From Streptomyces sp. SA15 (GTDB taxonomy: Bacteria; Actinomycetota; Actinomycetes; Streptomycetales; Streptomycetaceae): DNA of 64,000 bases. Position 1 is the stretch's first letter, and each line of letters begins with the position of its first letter. Location of the stretch: NCBI RefSeq assembly GCF_002291145.1, contig NZ_NTGE01000178.1:26419-90418 (forward strand), given 5' to 3'. A program made the translations under genes and the position numbers. Below the pieces are notes generated by a model. It made no database searches, had not been told where the DNA came from, and saw only the letters and a program-made list of their open reading frames with translations. Shown here piece after piece: positions 41,570 to 49,888 of the stretch.

Positions 41570-43987
41570 ATGAGCGACGAGCCGCAGCCGCAGCAGCCGA
41601 ACCAGGGCTGGGCACCGGGAGAGCCCCCCGGGGCCTCGGAAGCCGGGGAGCCGTCCGGCAAGAAGCCCAAGCGCCCGGGGCGCACCGGCTGGCGCCGGAT
41701 CATCCCGACCTGGCGCATGGTGCTCGGCACGTTCGTCATCGGCACCCTGCTCCTGATCGGCCTGTTCTTCCTCGGCTACTCCATGGTCAAGATCCCGCCC
41801 GCCAACGCCCTCGCCACCAAACAGAGCAACGTCTACCTCTACGCGGACGGCAGCCAGCTCGCCCGCGACGGCGAAGTCAACCGGGAGAACGTCTCCCTCG
41901 GCCAGATCTCCAAGACCGCCCAGCGCGCCGTCCTGGCCGCCGAGGACCGCGACTTCTACACCGAATCCGCCATCGACCCCAAGGCCATGGTCCGCGCCGC
42001 CTGGAACACCGCCACCGGCAAGGGCAAGCAGTCCGGCTCCACGATCACCCAGCAGTACGTGAAGAACTACTACCTGGCCCAGGAACAGACCGTCACCCGC
42101 AAGGTGAAGGAATTCTTCATCTCGATCAAGCTGGACCGCACCGAATCCAAGGACCAGATCCTCGAGGGCTACCTCAACACCAGCTACTTCGGCCGCAACG
42201 CCTACGGCATCCAGGCCGCCGCCCAGGCCTACTACGGCGTCGACGCCGCCGAACTCACCGCGGCCCAGGGCGCCTACCTCGCCGCGCTCGTCAACGCGCC
42301 CAGCGAGTACGACGTCGTCGCCCACCCGGAGAACAAGACCTCCGCCGAGGCCCGCTGGAACTACGTCCTGGACGGCATGGTCACCAAGGGCTGGCTCAGC
42401 GCCTCCGACCGCGCCGGCATGAAGTTCCCGATGCCCAAGGAAGCCACCCTCTCCACCGGCATGTCCGGACAGCGCGGCTACATCGTCACCGCGATCAAGG
42501 ACTACCTGACCAAGAACAAGATCGTCGACGCGGACTCGCTCGACGCCGGCGGCTACCGCATCACCACCACCCTGCAGAAGAGCAAGCAGAACGCCTTCGT
42601 CAACGCCGTCGACGACCAGCTGATGTCCAAGCTCGACAAGAAGAACCGCAAGGTCGACACCTACGTCCGCGCCGGAGGCGCCGCCGTCGACCCCAAGACC
42701 GGCAAGGTGCTCGCCATGTACGGCGGCATCGACTACGTGAAGCAGTACACGAACAACGCCACCCGCGGCGACTTCCAGGTCGGCTCCACCTTCAAACCGT
42801 TCGTCTTCACCTCCGCCGTCCAGAACGACTCCCAGACCCAGGACGGCCGCACGATCACCCCCAACACGATCTACGACGGCACCAACAAACGCCCCGTCGT
42901 GGGCTGGGACGGCGGACCCTACGCCCCCGAGAACGAGGACCAGGTCTCCTACGGCGACATCACTGTCCGCGAGGCCACGGACAAGTCCGTCAACTCCGTG
43001 TACGCGCAGATGGCCGTCGACGTCGGCTCCGACAAGGTCAAGCAGACCGCGATCGACCTCGGCATCCCCGCCGACACCCCCGACCTGACCGCGTCCCCGT
43101 CCATCGCCCTCGGCCCGTCCACGGCCAGCGTCCTCGACATGGCTCAGGCCTACGCCACCCTCGCCAACCACGGCAAGCACGGCACGTACACCATGATCGA
43201 GAAGATCACCAAGGACGGCAGCCAGGACATCGAACTGCCCCAGCAGAAGACCCGCCGGGCCGTCACCCGCGAGGCCGCCGACACCACCACATCGATCCTG
43301 CAGAGCGTCGTCGAGAACGGCACCGCCACCGCCGCCCAGGCCGCCGGCCGCCCCGCCGCCGGCAAGACCGGCACCGCGGAGGAGGACACCGCCGCCTGGT
43401 TCGCCGGCTACACCCCCGACCTCGCCACCGTCGTCTCCGTCATGGGCCAGGACCCCGTCACGGCCGCCCACAAGCCGCTCTACGGCGCGATGGGCCTGCC
43501 CCGCATCAACGGCGGCGGGGCACCCGCCGAGATCTGGGCACAGTTCACCAAGGACGCCCTCAAGGGCAAGCCGGCCACCGACTTCGACCTCCAGCTCCAG
43601 CCGGGCGCCGAGGAGACACAGGCACCCCCCTCCGACGTCCCCGTGGACCCGACCACGGGCGGCCAGGACAACGGCGGCACCACCGGAGACACCACCGGCG
43701 GCCAGGACACCGAGGGCCAGACCGGAGGCCAGGACGACAGCGCCACGCCGAGCTCACCCAGCACGGGCGACACCACCGGCGGCACGTCGGACGGCGGCAC
43801 CACCGGAGACCCGTCCGACGGCACCACGGGAGACCCGAGCGACGGCACGACGGGCGACGCCACGACCGGAGGCACGACGGACGGCGGCACCACCGGAGAC
43901 CCGTCCGACGGCACCACGGACGGCTCACAGGGCGGCCCGACGACCGGAGGCCTGACGCCACAGTTCACGAGCACGAGAAGGCAGTGA
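41570..43987 (+). CDS. Bifunctional penicillin-binding protein (GT51 + transpeptidase)
   Basis: An 805-residue class A PBP that polymerises and crosslinks peptidoglycan. Cytoplasmic Pro/Gln-rich N-terminus, one membrane anchor ('GTFVIGTLLLIGLFFLGYSM'), GT51 domain ('AAEDRDFYTESAIDPKA' with catalytic Glu, 'GSTITQQYVKNYY'), transpeptidase domain with SxxK in 'VGSTFKPFVF', the SVN triad and 'GKTGTAEED'. The last ~115 residues are a low-complexity Thr/Gly/Asp tail with 'GGTTGDPSDGTTGDPSDG' units, probably extended through the wall. The ATG at 41570 has AGGAG 12 nt upstream; an in-frame GTG lies 9 nt earlier. Confidence 0.92.
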   Translation: MSDEPQPQQPNQGWAPGEPPGASEAGEPSGKKPKRPGRTGWRRIIPTWRMVLGTFVIGTLLLIGLFFLGYSMVKIPPANALATKQSNVYLYADGSQLARDGEVNRENVSLGQISKTAQRAVLAAEDRDFYTESAIDPKAMVRAAWNTATGKGKQSGSTITQQYVKNYYLAQEQTVTRKVKEFFISIKLDRTESKDQILEGYLNTSYFGRNAYGIQAAAQAYYGVDAAELTAAQGAYLAALVNAPSEYDVVAHPENKTSAEARWNYVLDGMVTKGWLSASDRAGMKFPMPKEATLSTGMSGQRGYIVTAIKDYLTKNKIVDADSLDAGGYRITTTLQKSKQNAFVNAVDDQLMSKLDKKNRKVDTYVRAGGAAVDPKTGKVLAMYGGIDYVKQYTNNATRGDFQVGSTFKPFVFTSAVQNDSQTQDGRTITPNTIYDGTNKRPVVGWDGGPYAPENEDQVSYGDITVREATDKSVNSVYAQMAVDVGSDKVKQTAIDLGIPADTPDLTASPSIALGPSTASVLDMAQAYATLANHGKHGTYTMIEKITKDGSQDIELPQQKTRRAVTREAADTTTSILQSVVENGTATAAQAAGRPAAGKTGTAEEDTAAWFAGYTPDLATVVSVMGQDPVTAAHKPLYGAMGLPRINGGGAPAEIWAQFTKDALKGKPATDFDLQLQPGAEETQAPPSDVPVDPTTGGQDNGGTTGDTTGGQDTEGQTGGQDDSATPSSPSTGDTTGGTSDGGTTGDPSDGTTGDPSDGTTGDATTGGTTDGGTTGDPSDGTTDGSQGGPTTGGLTPQFTSTRRQ

Positions 43988-43989
43988 CG

Positions 43990-44055
43990 GCCTACTGGGC
44001 CTAGTGGGCCTGCTGGGCCTACTAGGCCTCCTACCAGGCCTACTGGGCCTACTGA
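43990..44055. repeat. TGGGCCTACT-type tandem repeats after PBP gene
   Basis: Six to seven imperfect copies of a 9-10-nt unit (TGGGCCTACT and variants) directly follow the PBP stop codon and precede the terminator. Confidence 0.7.
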
Positions 44056-44065
44056 GGGAACGCAA

Positions 44066-44097
44066 AGGGGCCGGTGACGACGATCACCGGCCCCTGA
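44066..44097. terminator. Bidirectional terminator between PBP and GroES-like genes
   Basis: A 12-bp perfect stem (AGGGGCCGGTGA and complement) with CGACGA loop between convergent genes. No T-run follows. Confidence 0.75.
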
Positions 44098-44121
44098 GGC
44101 CGTTGCACTACGGGCATCTCT

Positions 44122-44478
44122 CTACAGGTACAACCCGGTGGTGTCCTCGGACCCCTCGAACCGATCCGCAGCCACCGCATGCAGATCCCGCTCACGCATC
44201 AGCACGTACGGGACACCCCGCACCTCGACCTCAGCCCGGTCCTCCGGATCGAACAGGACCCGATCCCCCGGCTCCACAGTCCGTACGTTCTGCCCCACCG
44301 CGACGACCTCCGCCCACGCCAGCCGACGGCCCACGGCCGCGGTGGCGGGAATCAGAATGCCGCCGCCCGAACGCCGCTCGCCCTCGCTGGTGTCCTGCCG
44401 CACGAGTACACGGTCGTGCAGCATCCGGATGGGCAGCTTGTCGTGCTGGGTGCTGTGCTCGTTCCTGTTGGCGCTCAC
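44122..44478 (-). CDS. GroES-like co-chaperonin family protein
   Basis: A 118-residue GroES-fold protein: 'LPIRMLHDRVLVRQDTSEGE' at the start of the barrel, mobile-loop region 'RRSGGGILIPATAAVGRRLA', then 'AEVVAVGQNVRTVEPGDRVL' and 'VPYVLMRERDLHAV'. It is longer than canonical GroES (~100 residues) at both ends and is not beside groEL, so it is a divergent paralogue rather than the main co-chaperonin. It diverges in function or partner (inference). Confidence 0.87.
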   Translation of the reverse strand: MSANRNEHSTQHDKLPIRMLHDRVLVRQDTSEGERRSGGGILIPATAAVGRRLAWAEVVAVGQNVRTVEPGDRVLFDPEDRAEVEVRGVPYVLMRERDLHAVAADRFEGSEDTTGLYL

Positions 44479-44521
44479 GCCTTGAACCTACCTGTCTTCG
44501 ACACGCCCGTACCCGGGTGGG

Positions 44522-44851
44522 TCAGCCCTTGCGCCGCCGGGTCCCCAGGGCCAGCAGCCCCACGACCCCGACCACGACGAGCGCCACGGGCACGACCCGC
44601 TCCAGCCGCGGCGAGCCCTCCTCGTCCACGAACTGAGCCTTGACATCCGTCACGGCCCGATTGACCCCCACATAGGCCCGCCCAAGGGTGTGATCGATAT
44701 TCGACACGACCTTGGCCTTGGCATCGCCCACGATCGTCTTCGGGTGCACCCGCGCCCCGATCTCGTCGAGCGTCTCGGCCAGCATCTCGCGGCGGCGCCT
44801 GATGTCCGCCTCGATCTGCGCCGGGGTTCTCGTGTCCGACGTGTCCGCCAC
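44522..44851 (-). CDS. DUF3618 membrane protein
   Basis: A 109-residue protein. 'RTPAQIEADIRRRREMLAET' and 'LDEIGARVHPKTIVGDAKAK' are the DUF3618 signature. The C-terminus has one membrane helix ('VVPVALVVVGVVGLLALGT') and a basic end RRRKG. The function is unknown; it is conserved in actinobacteria next to bcp as here (divergent, 95-bp gap). Confidence 0.88.
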   Translation of the reverse strand: MADTSDTRTPAQIEADIRRRREMLAETLDEIGARVHPKTIVGDAKAKVVSNIDHTLGRAYVGVNRAVTDVKAQFVDEEGSPRLERVVPVALVVVGVVGLLALGTRRRKG

Positions 44852-44946
44852 CGTACGGCCTCCGAAGTCTGCTGATGCTTTGTTCTGGACAGTCTGTCAG
44901 TTCCGCCCGCGACCGCGCTGTCAGCACCCCCGGTTACGCTGGACCG

Positions 44947-45414
44947 ATGAGCGAGCGACTCCAGCCCGGGGACACCGCCCCCGCCTTCACCCTCCCCGAC
45001 GCCGACGGCACCGGGGTGTCCCTGTCGGACCACAAAGGCCGCAAGGTCATCGTCTACTTCTACCCCGCGGCCCTCACCCCCGGCTGCACCAAGCAGGCGT
45101 GCGACTTCACGGACAACCTCGAACTGCTGGCCGGCGCCGGCTACGACGTGATCGGCATCTCCCCCGACAAGCCGGAGAAGCTGGCCAAGTTCCGCGACAA
45201 GGAGTCCCTCAATATCACGCTCCTGGCAGACCCCGACAAGAAGGTCCTCGACGCCTACGGCGCCTTCGGCGAGAAGAAGAACTACGGCAAGACATACATG
45301 GGCGTCATCCGCTCCACGGTGATCGTGGACGAGGAGGGCAAGGTCGAACGGGCCCTGTACAACGTACGGGCGGCGGGCCACGTGGCGAAGATCATCAAGG
45401 ACCTGGGCATCTAA
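44947..45414 (+). CDS. bcp: Thioredoxin-dependent peroxiredoxin, BCP type
   Basis: A 155-residue AhpC/TSA family peroxidase reducing peroxides in the cytoplasm with thioredoxin. The peroxidatic Cys47 is in 'TPGCTKQACDF', with the resolving Cys52 five residues on (atypical 2-Cys, as in BCP). 'GISPDKPEKLAKFRDKESLN' and 'TYMGVIRSTVIVDEEGKVE' are family-typical. The start ATG at 44947 is chosen over longer frames by homology; the RBS is weak. Its 3' end overlaps the convergent GNAT gene by 4 bp. Confidence 0.93.
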   Translation: MSERLQPGDTAPAFTLPDADGTGVSLSDHKGRKVIVYFYPAALTPGCTKQACDFTDNLELLAGAGYDVIGISPDKPEKLAKFRDKESLNITLLADPDKKVLDAYGAFGEKKNYGKTYMGVIRSTVIVDEEGKVERALYNVRAAGHVAKIIKDLGI

Positions 45415-45920
45415 GAACTCGGGGACCTGAAGAAAACCCAGACGTCGGGAGCCAGGTCGGGCCGCTCGGGAACCGGCCTGCGCTCCTCCGTCCACGCCCC
45501 CGGCGCCAGCTCCTCGGCAACCCGCCGCCAGAAGCACACGGCACCGGGATTGTCGTCCTGAAAGGCGACCTCCCACTCCCCCGGATGCCGGGCCACAACC
45601 TCCCGCACGGCCGCCAGCCCGACCCCGCTCCTGCGCACGCCCCGCACGACGAAGAAGCTGTTGATCACGCGGGTGGGCTCACTGAGCGCCCGCACAAAGG
45701 CGAACCCGACGGGCTGCTCGCCCCTGCTGATCAGATACGGCGCCCAGTCGACGGACCCGGAGAAGGCAGCCTCCAGCCGCTCACGGCGAAACGTCCCGTC
45801 GGGGTTGGGCAGTTGCCCACCGAACTCGGACAGTTCATGCCGGAACAGAAGCCAGAGGCGCTCGACGGTGGGGCGGTCGGCGGAGGTGGCTGGGCGGACG
45901 GTCAGCTCTGATGAGGTCAT
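45411..45920 (-). CDS. GNAT family N-acetyltransferase
   Basis: A 169-residue acetyltransferase. The CoA-binding motif is 'FFVVRGVRRSGVGLAAVREV' (R-x-x-G-x-G/A variant), followed by 'WEVAFQDDNPGAVCFWRRVA', the usual beta-5/alpha-4 with an Asn. The start 'MTSSELTVRPATSADRP' at 45920 has GGGAGG 8 nt upstream; the longer frame to 46040 has no coding character. The substrate is unknown. Confidence 0.85.
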   Translation of the reverse strand: MTSSELTVRPATSADRPTVERLWLLFRHELSEFGGQLPNPDGTFRRERLEAAFSGSVDWAPYLISRGEQPVGFAFVRALSEPTRVINSFFVVRGVRRSGVGLAAVREVVARHPGEWEVAFQDDNPGAVCFWRRVAEELAPGAWTEERRPVPERPDLAPDVWVFFRSPSS

Positions 45921-46069
45921 GAAAAAAGCCTCCCGGGCGGACACGGGTCCGCGCCTGGAAGGCCTGACTGTGATCCGCAGCATATCAACAGACCGAGCGT
46001 GACCGTCCGATAAACGGTTCGTTACTCCGTGCGAGGCCACGAACGTGTGGCCGAGATCGGAGGGGAACG

Positions 46070-46711
46070 ATGGGGGTCAGTGCGTATCCGAAGGAGCGGC
46101 TGGAGGAAGCGGCTCAGGGGGCGCGGACGTTGTCGGAGGCGTTGGTGAGGTTGGGGGTGGACCCAAAGAGTTCGACGCGGCGGTACATCTTCGAGCGGAT
46201 GAACAAGCTGGGGGTGAATGTCTCGCACTTCGAGCGGGAGGGGGTGCGCTGGACCAGGGAGGTCCTCCAGGCGGCAGTCTCGGCTTCGACGAACATGTGC
46301 GAGGTGCTGCGCCGTCTCGGGCTCGAAGTAGTCGGCGGGCACCACACGCACATCAGCCGACGGATCAAGGCGTACGGCATCGATATCTCGCACTTCCAGG
46401 TGCCGACACGGCGCGGCAAGCCCTGGCGACCTCGAACACCAGAGGCCTTCCTTGTCGAGCAGCCAGTGGGCGAGGCCCGGCGCATCCCGAGCGATCGGCT
46501 GAGGTGGGCGATGACAGCAAAGGGCGTGCCGGAGCGATGTGCTCTGTGCGGTACGGAAGCCGTCTGGCGAGGTCATCCGCTCCCCCTGGAGGTCGACCAC
46601 ATCGACGGCAACTGGCGCGACAACCGGATCGAAAATCTGCGGTTCTTGTGCCCCAACTGCCACTCCACAACGGATAGTTACCGAGGGCGCGGCAAGGCGG
46701 CCGTCTCATGA
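46070..46711 (+). CDS. HNH endonuclease domain protein (copy 1)
   Basis: A 213-residue protein. Residues ~1-130 contain two similar helical repeats ('LSEALVRLGVDPKSSTRRYI...VSHFE', 'MCEVLRRLGLEV...DISHFQ') that look like HTH/homing-type DNA-binding units. Residues ~160-205 are an HNH nuclease: 'RCALCGTEAVWRG', 'LEVDHIDGNWRDNRIENLRF', 'LCPNCHSTTDSY', with paired CxxC zinc ligands and the H-N-H core. It overlaps the next gene by ATGA and is its paralogue. Resembles solitary actinobacterial or phage-derived HNH proteins. Biological role unknown. Confidence 0.88.
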   Translation: MGVSAYPKERLEEAAQGARTLSEALVRLGVDPKSSTRRYIFERMNKLGVNVSHFEREGVRWTREVLQAAVSASTNMCEVLRRLGLEVVGGHHTHISRRIKAYGIDISHFQVPTRRGKPWRPRTPEAFLVEQPVGEARRIPSDRLRWAMTAKGVPERCALCGTEAVWRGHPLPLEVDHIDGNWRDNRIENLRFLCPNCHSTTDSYRGRGKAAVS

Positions 46712-47367
46712 GCAGTGGTGTGCAGTACACCCGCGAGCGACTCACCGAAGCTGCCGCACAGTGTGCCGACATCGACGAGGTCATCGCCTTTTTCGGTACC
46801 CAGCCGTACGGCACGCTCCGTAGGTACCTCACGAGACGCTTCGCTCACTTCGGCATCGACATCTCGCACTTCGGCAATAGGCGAGCACAGCCCAACCGCG
46901 ACGAGTTACGTGCTGCGGTCGCCGAGTCCACCTCCATCGCAGCGGTGCTTCGCCGCCTGGAACGCCCGGACAACGGAACGCAACGCGCGCTGCTGCGCCA
47001 GTGGATCGCCGAGGAACAACTCTCGACCGAGCACTTTCTAGGGCAGGCGCATCAGCGAGGGAAGTCCCGTCCGCTACTTACCAAACGGCCCGAGGACATT
47101 CTGGTCAAGCATGAGGGCGAGCGCCGGACACGGACCATACTGCTGCGTCGAGCACTCCGCGAGGTTGGGATGGCCGAGGAGTGCGCCGAGTGCGGGGTTG
47201 GTCCCGAGTGGCTCGGCAAACCGATGACGCTGGAGGTCGATCACATCAACGGGGACTGGAGTGACGATCGACGGGAGAACCTGCGGTTGCTCTGCCCTAA
47301 CTGTCATGCCAGCACCAGTACCTGGTGCCGAGGAGGTCGGCGTAGGCAAGCACGACAGGACCGGTAG
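46708..47367 (+). CDS. HNH endonuclease domain protein (copy 2)
   Basis: A 219-residue paralogue of the preceding gene with the same plan. N-terminal repeats are 'IDEVIAFFGTQPYGTLRRYL...FGIDISHF' and 'IAAVLRRLERPDNGTQRALL'. The C-terminal HNH is 'CAECGVGPEWLGKPMTLEVD', 'HINGDWSDDRRENLRLLCPN' and CHAST. The ATG overlaps the upstream stop, so the two are co-translated and may form a heteromer. A tRNA-Leu gene follows 12 bp downstream, a common insertion boundary, though no integrase or att repeat is seen. Confidence 0.88.
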   Translation: MSSGVQYTRERLTEAAAQCADIDEVIAFFGTQPYGTLRRYLTRRFAHFGIDISHFGNRRAQPNRDELRAAVAESTSIAAVLRRLERPDNGTQRALLRQWIAEEQLSTEHFLGQAHQRGKSRPLLTKRPEDILVKHEGERRTRTILLRRALREVGMAEECAECGVGPEWLGKPMTLEVDHINGDWSDDRRENLRLLCPNCHASTSTWCRGGRRRQARQDR

Positions 47368-47379
47368 CATGTCGCCTGC

Positions 47380-47462
47380 GCGGCCGTGGCGAAATGGCAT
47401 ACGCGAGGGCCTTAGAAGCCCTTGGGCGAAAGCCCGTGTGGGTTCGAGTCCCACCGGCCGCA
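47380..47462 (+). tRNA. tRNA-Leu (anticodon UAG)
   Basis: Acceptor stem GCGGCCG/CGGCCGC (47380-47386 with 47455-47461). The anticodon loop CTTAGAA gives UAG, reading CUN (CUA) codons. There is a long variable arm (TTGGGCGAAAGCCCGT) as in class II tRNAs, and the T-loop contains GGTTCGAGTCCC. Discriminator A at 47462; CCA is not encoded (ACCG follows). Confidence 0.95.
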
Positions 47463-47463
47463 C

Positions 47464-47499
47464 CGCCCCGCACCTGCGATTCAAAGGTGCGGGGCGTTT
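47464..47499 (+). terminator. Terminator after tRNA-Leu
   Basis: Perfect 12-bp stem (CGCCCCGCACCT and complement), 9-nt loop, then TTT. It closes the tRNA transcript ahead of the convergent rdgB gene. Confidence 0.8.
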
Positions 47500-47507
47500 C
47501 CGTGAGC

Positions 47508-48110
47508 TCAGCCCAACAGTTCCCGAACTACCGGCACAAGCGCCCGAAACGCCTTCCCCCGATGACTGATCGCATTCTTCTCCTCAGCACTCATCTCGGC
47601 GCACGTCCGCGTCTCCCCCTCCGGCTGCAGAATCGGGTCGTACCCGAAGCCGTTCGTGCCCACCGGCGCGTGCCGCAGCACCCCCCGCAGCTGCCCCTCC
47701 ACCACCCTCTCCGTGCCGTCCGGGAGGGCGAGTGCCGCCGCGCAAGCGAAGTGCGCCCCCCGATGCTCATCAGCGATGTCGGACAGCTGGGCCAGCAATA
47801 GCTCCAGGTTCGCGCGATCGTCCCCATGCCGGCCCGACCAGCGGGCGGAGAAGATGCCGGGGGCGCCGCCCAGGACGTCGACGCACAGGCCGGAGTCGTC
47901 GGCCACGGCGGGTAGGCCTGTGGCCTGGGCGAGGGCGTGGGCCTTCAGCAGTGCGTTCTCGGCGAATGTGACGCCCGTTTCCTTGACGTCGGGTACGTCC
48001 GGGTAGGCGTCCGCGCCGACCAGGTCGTGGGGCAGGTGAGCGTCGGCGAGGATCGACCTGAGTTCGGTGATCTTTCCGGCGTTGCGGGTGGCGAGGATCA
48101 AACGGGTCAT
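47508..48110 (-). CDS. rdgB: RdgB/HAM1 XTP/dITP diphosphatase
   Basis: A 200-residue house-cleaning nucleotide pyrophosphatase removing dITP/XTP. The phosphate-binding start is 'LATRNAGKITELRSIL', followed by 'PAVADDSGLCVDVLGGAPGI' with acidic metal ligands, 'GTNGFGYDPILQPEGET' and the terminal 'SHRGKAFRALVPVV'. Length and motifs are canonical. It lies in the conserved actinobacterial order rdgB - (lipoprotein) - rph, consistent with an RNA/nucleotide quality-control group. Confidence 0.93.
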   Translation of the reverse strand: MTRLILATRNAGKITELRSILADAHLPHDLVGADAYPDVPDVKETGVTFAENALLKAHALAQATGLPAVADDSGLCVDVLGGAPGIFSARWSGRHGDDRANLELLLAQLSDIADEHRGAHFACAAALALPDGTERVVEGQLRGVLRHAPVGTNGFGYDPILQPEGETRTCAEMSAEEKNAISHRGKAFRALVPVVRELLG

Positions 48111-48142
48111 GGGGTCCAGTATTCCGCCCTCGCCGTCCGTGG

Positions 48143-48547
48143 TTACGGCGTGCAGACCTTGGTCAGTTCGCCGGCCGCGTCCGTGACGGGGCTGATGTCG
48201 GGGGTCGCGTCGCCGTTCTCGACGGAGGTGCGGACGTTGGTGACGGCCTTGCTCAGGTCGTCGACGGCCTTGTTGACGTCCGTGTTGTCCGTCTTGTCGC
48301 CGATCTCGTCGAGGTTCTTGTCGATGGAGTCGAGGGATTCCTCGAGCTGCGTCGGGTCGTTCGACGCGCTCTCCACGGCCTGCTGGAGTTCTGTGACGCT
48401 GTCGGCGATGGCGTCGGCGGTCTGGACGCAGTCCAGTGCCTTGTTGACGGCGTCGCAGCCCGTCGTGAGGCCGACCGTCAGCCCGACGGCCGCGACTGCG
48501 GCGGCGATGGCGGTACGGCGACTACGGCGGCGTCGGCTCGCGGCCAT
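48143..48547 (-). CDS. Small helical lipoprotein
   Basis: A 134-residue predicted lipoprotein: basic start 'MAASRRRRSRRTAIAAAVAA', lipobox LTTGC (Cys ~32). The mature part is a helical bundle with heptad-like Leu/Val spacing ('ADSVTELQQAVESASNDPTQ', 'LEESLDSIDKNLDEIGDKTD'). Three Cys in total (lipidated Cys, Cys in 'LDCVQTAD' and one near the end in 'KVCTP') could form one disulfide. Function unknown. The ATG at 48547 has GGGAGGG upstream. It sits between rdgB and rph on the same strand. Confidence 0.78.
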   Translation of the reverse strand: MAASRRRRSRRTAIAAAVAAVGLTVGLTTGCDAVNKALDCVQTADAIADSVTELQQAVESASNDPTQLEESLDSIDKNLDEIGDKTDNTDVNKAVDDLSKAVTNVRTSVENGDATPDISPVTDAAGELTKVCTP

Positions 48548-48689
48548 GGATCGGATCCCTCCCGTTGGCAGGCCTCGTCGGCCCGTGCGCTGGCCGGGCG
48601 CACGGTGGTGTGCCGTACGCCCGTACCCGTAGTGACGCCAGGCGGGTCGGCGCGGTTGCCCGCGGCGGCCGTCCTCCTTGGCGCGTCCT

Positions 48690-49427
48690 TTACTTTTCGA
48701 GGACGGTATCAAGTGCCTTGTGCTGGAGGACAGCGAGTTCCGTGCAGCCGGTGACCGCTAGGTCGAGGAGCGCGTTGAGTTCCTCGCGCGCGAAGGGTTC
48801 GGCCTCCGCGGTGCCCTGGACCTCGACGAAGCGGCCGTCGCCGGTGCAGACGACGTTCATGTCGGTCTCGGCGCGTACGTCTTCCTCGTAGCAGAGGTCG
48901 AGGAGTGGGACTCCGCCGACGATGCCGACCGAGACGGCCGAGACCGTGCCGGTCAGGGGCTGGCGGCCGGCCTTGATGAGTTTCTTGCCCTGGGCCCAGG
49001 AGACGGCGTCGGCGAGGGCGACGTAGGCGCCGGTGATGGCGGCCGTGCGCGTGCCGCCGTCGGCCTGGAGTACGTCGCAGTCCAGGACGATGGTGTTCTC
49101 GCCGAGTGCTTTGTAGTCGATGACGGCGCGCAGGGAGCGGCCGATGAGGCGGGAGATCTCGTGCGTTCGGCCGCCGATCTTGCCGCGTACGGATTCGCGG
49201 TCGCCGCGGGTGTTGGTGGCGCGGGGGAGCATGGAGTATTCGGCGGTGACCCAGCCTTCGCCGCTGCCTTTGCGCCAGCGCGGGACGCCTTCGGTGACGG
49301 AGGCGGTGCAGAAGACCTTGGTGTCGCCGAAGGAGACGAGGACGGAGCCCTCGGCGTGCTTGCTCCAGCCGCGTTCGATGGTGATCGGGCGGAGTTGTTC
49401 GGGGGTGCGGCCGTCGATTCGAGACAT
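48690..49427 (-). CDS. rph: Ribonuclease PH
   Basis: A 245-residue phosphorolytic 3'-5' exoribonuclease for tRNA 3'-end processing. Signature 'CTASVTEGVPRWRKGSGEGW', the catalytic region 'RESVRGKIGGRTHEISRLIG' with the conserved Arg, and 'DCDVLQADGGTRTAAITGAY'. The start 'MSRIDGRTPEQLRPI' at 49427; a GTG at 49433 adds two residues. Near full-length for the family. Confidence 0.95.
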   Translation of the reverse strand: MSRIDGRTPEQLRPITIERGWSKHAEGSVLVSFGDTKVFCTASVTEGVPRWRKGSGEGWVTAEYSMLPRATNTRGDRESVRGKIGGRTHEISRLIGRSLRAVIDYKALGENTIVLDCDVLQADGGTRTAAITGAYVALADAVSWAQGKKLIKAGRQPLTGTVSAVSVGIVGGVPLLDLCYEEDVRAETDMNVVCTGDGRFVEVQGTAEAEPFAREELNALLDLAVTGCTELAVLQHKALDTVLEK

Positions 49428-49542
49428 GGCCACGAGCCTAGTCGTACCTGGGGACGGGCCTGGCCGTCCGTGAGGAAGGGGCCCCTCCCGCGATGGGAAA
49501 GGCCCCTCGGAAGTGAGCCCCCTCGGAAGTGAGCGGGGCGGC

Positions 49543-49776
49543 TCACATCATGTCTTCGATCTCCGCGGCGATGGGGTCGGCGTCGGTGCCGATGACGACC
49601 TGGATCGCGGTGCCCATCTTGACGACGCCGTGGGCGCCGGCGGCCTTCAGGGCCGCCTCGTTGACCAGCGAGGCGTCGCTGACCTCGGTGCGCAGCCGTG
49701 TGATGCAGCCTTCGACCTCTTCGATGTTGTCGATGCCGCCGAGCCCGGCAACGATCTTCTCAGCCTTGCTGGCCAT
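49543..49776 (-). CDS. nagF: PTS GlcNAc/glucose-type EIIB protein
   Basis: A 77-residue stand-alone EIIB of the glucose/N-acetylglucosamine PTS class. The phosphorylated Cys24 lies in 'EEVEGCITRLR', the classic GCxTRLR motif. It passes phosphate from the general PTS to the sugar on the EIIC permease, which is the divergent gene at 49889. In S. coelicolor the same position holds nagF. A double DasR-type operator lies in the 112-bp shared promoter region. Confidence 0.9.
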   Translation of the reverse strand: MASKAEKIVAGLGGIDNIEEVEGCITRLRTEVSDASLVNEAALKAAGAHGVVKMGTAIQVVIGTDADPIAAEIEDMM

Positions 49777-49839
49777 GTTCCTTCTCCCTATGGGTAGCGA
49801 AAATCACGGGTTCCTTATACGCCCTTCATCGTGCTACAA

Positions 49840-49872
49840 ACAGGTCTACACCACTGAGTGGTGTAGACCACC
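49840..49872. promoter_or_regulatory. Paired DasR operators (dre) between EIIB and EIIC genes
   Basis: Two sites, 49840-49855 and 49857-49872, each match the dre consensus ACTGGTCTAGACCACT (or its AGTGGT form) at 14 of 16 positions. Together they form a near-perfect palindrome centred on 49856. DasR, the GlcNAc-responsive GntR repressor, is the expected binder of both divergent promoters. Confidence 0.8.
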
Positions 49873-49888
49873 ACCCGATGGAGGAAGT

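Noticed and set aside
41432..43471. Minus-strand 971-codon open frame continuing from the permease gene through the PBP gene
   Set aside because: It is antisense to a PBP with complete motifs; long antisense frames are expected at this GC content and the translation is low-complexity Gly/Val/Asp.
47380..47462. tRNA-Leu as an attachment site of an integrated element
   Set aside because: No integrase nearby and no repeat of the tRNA 3' end seen in the window.
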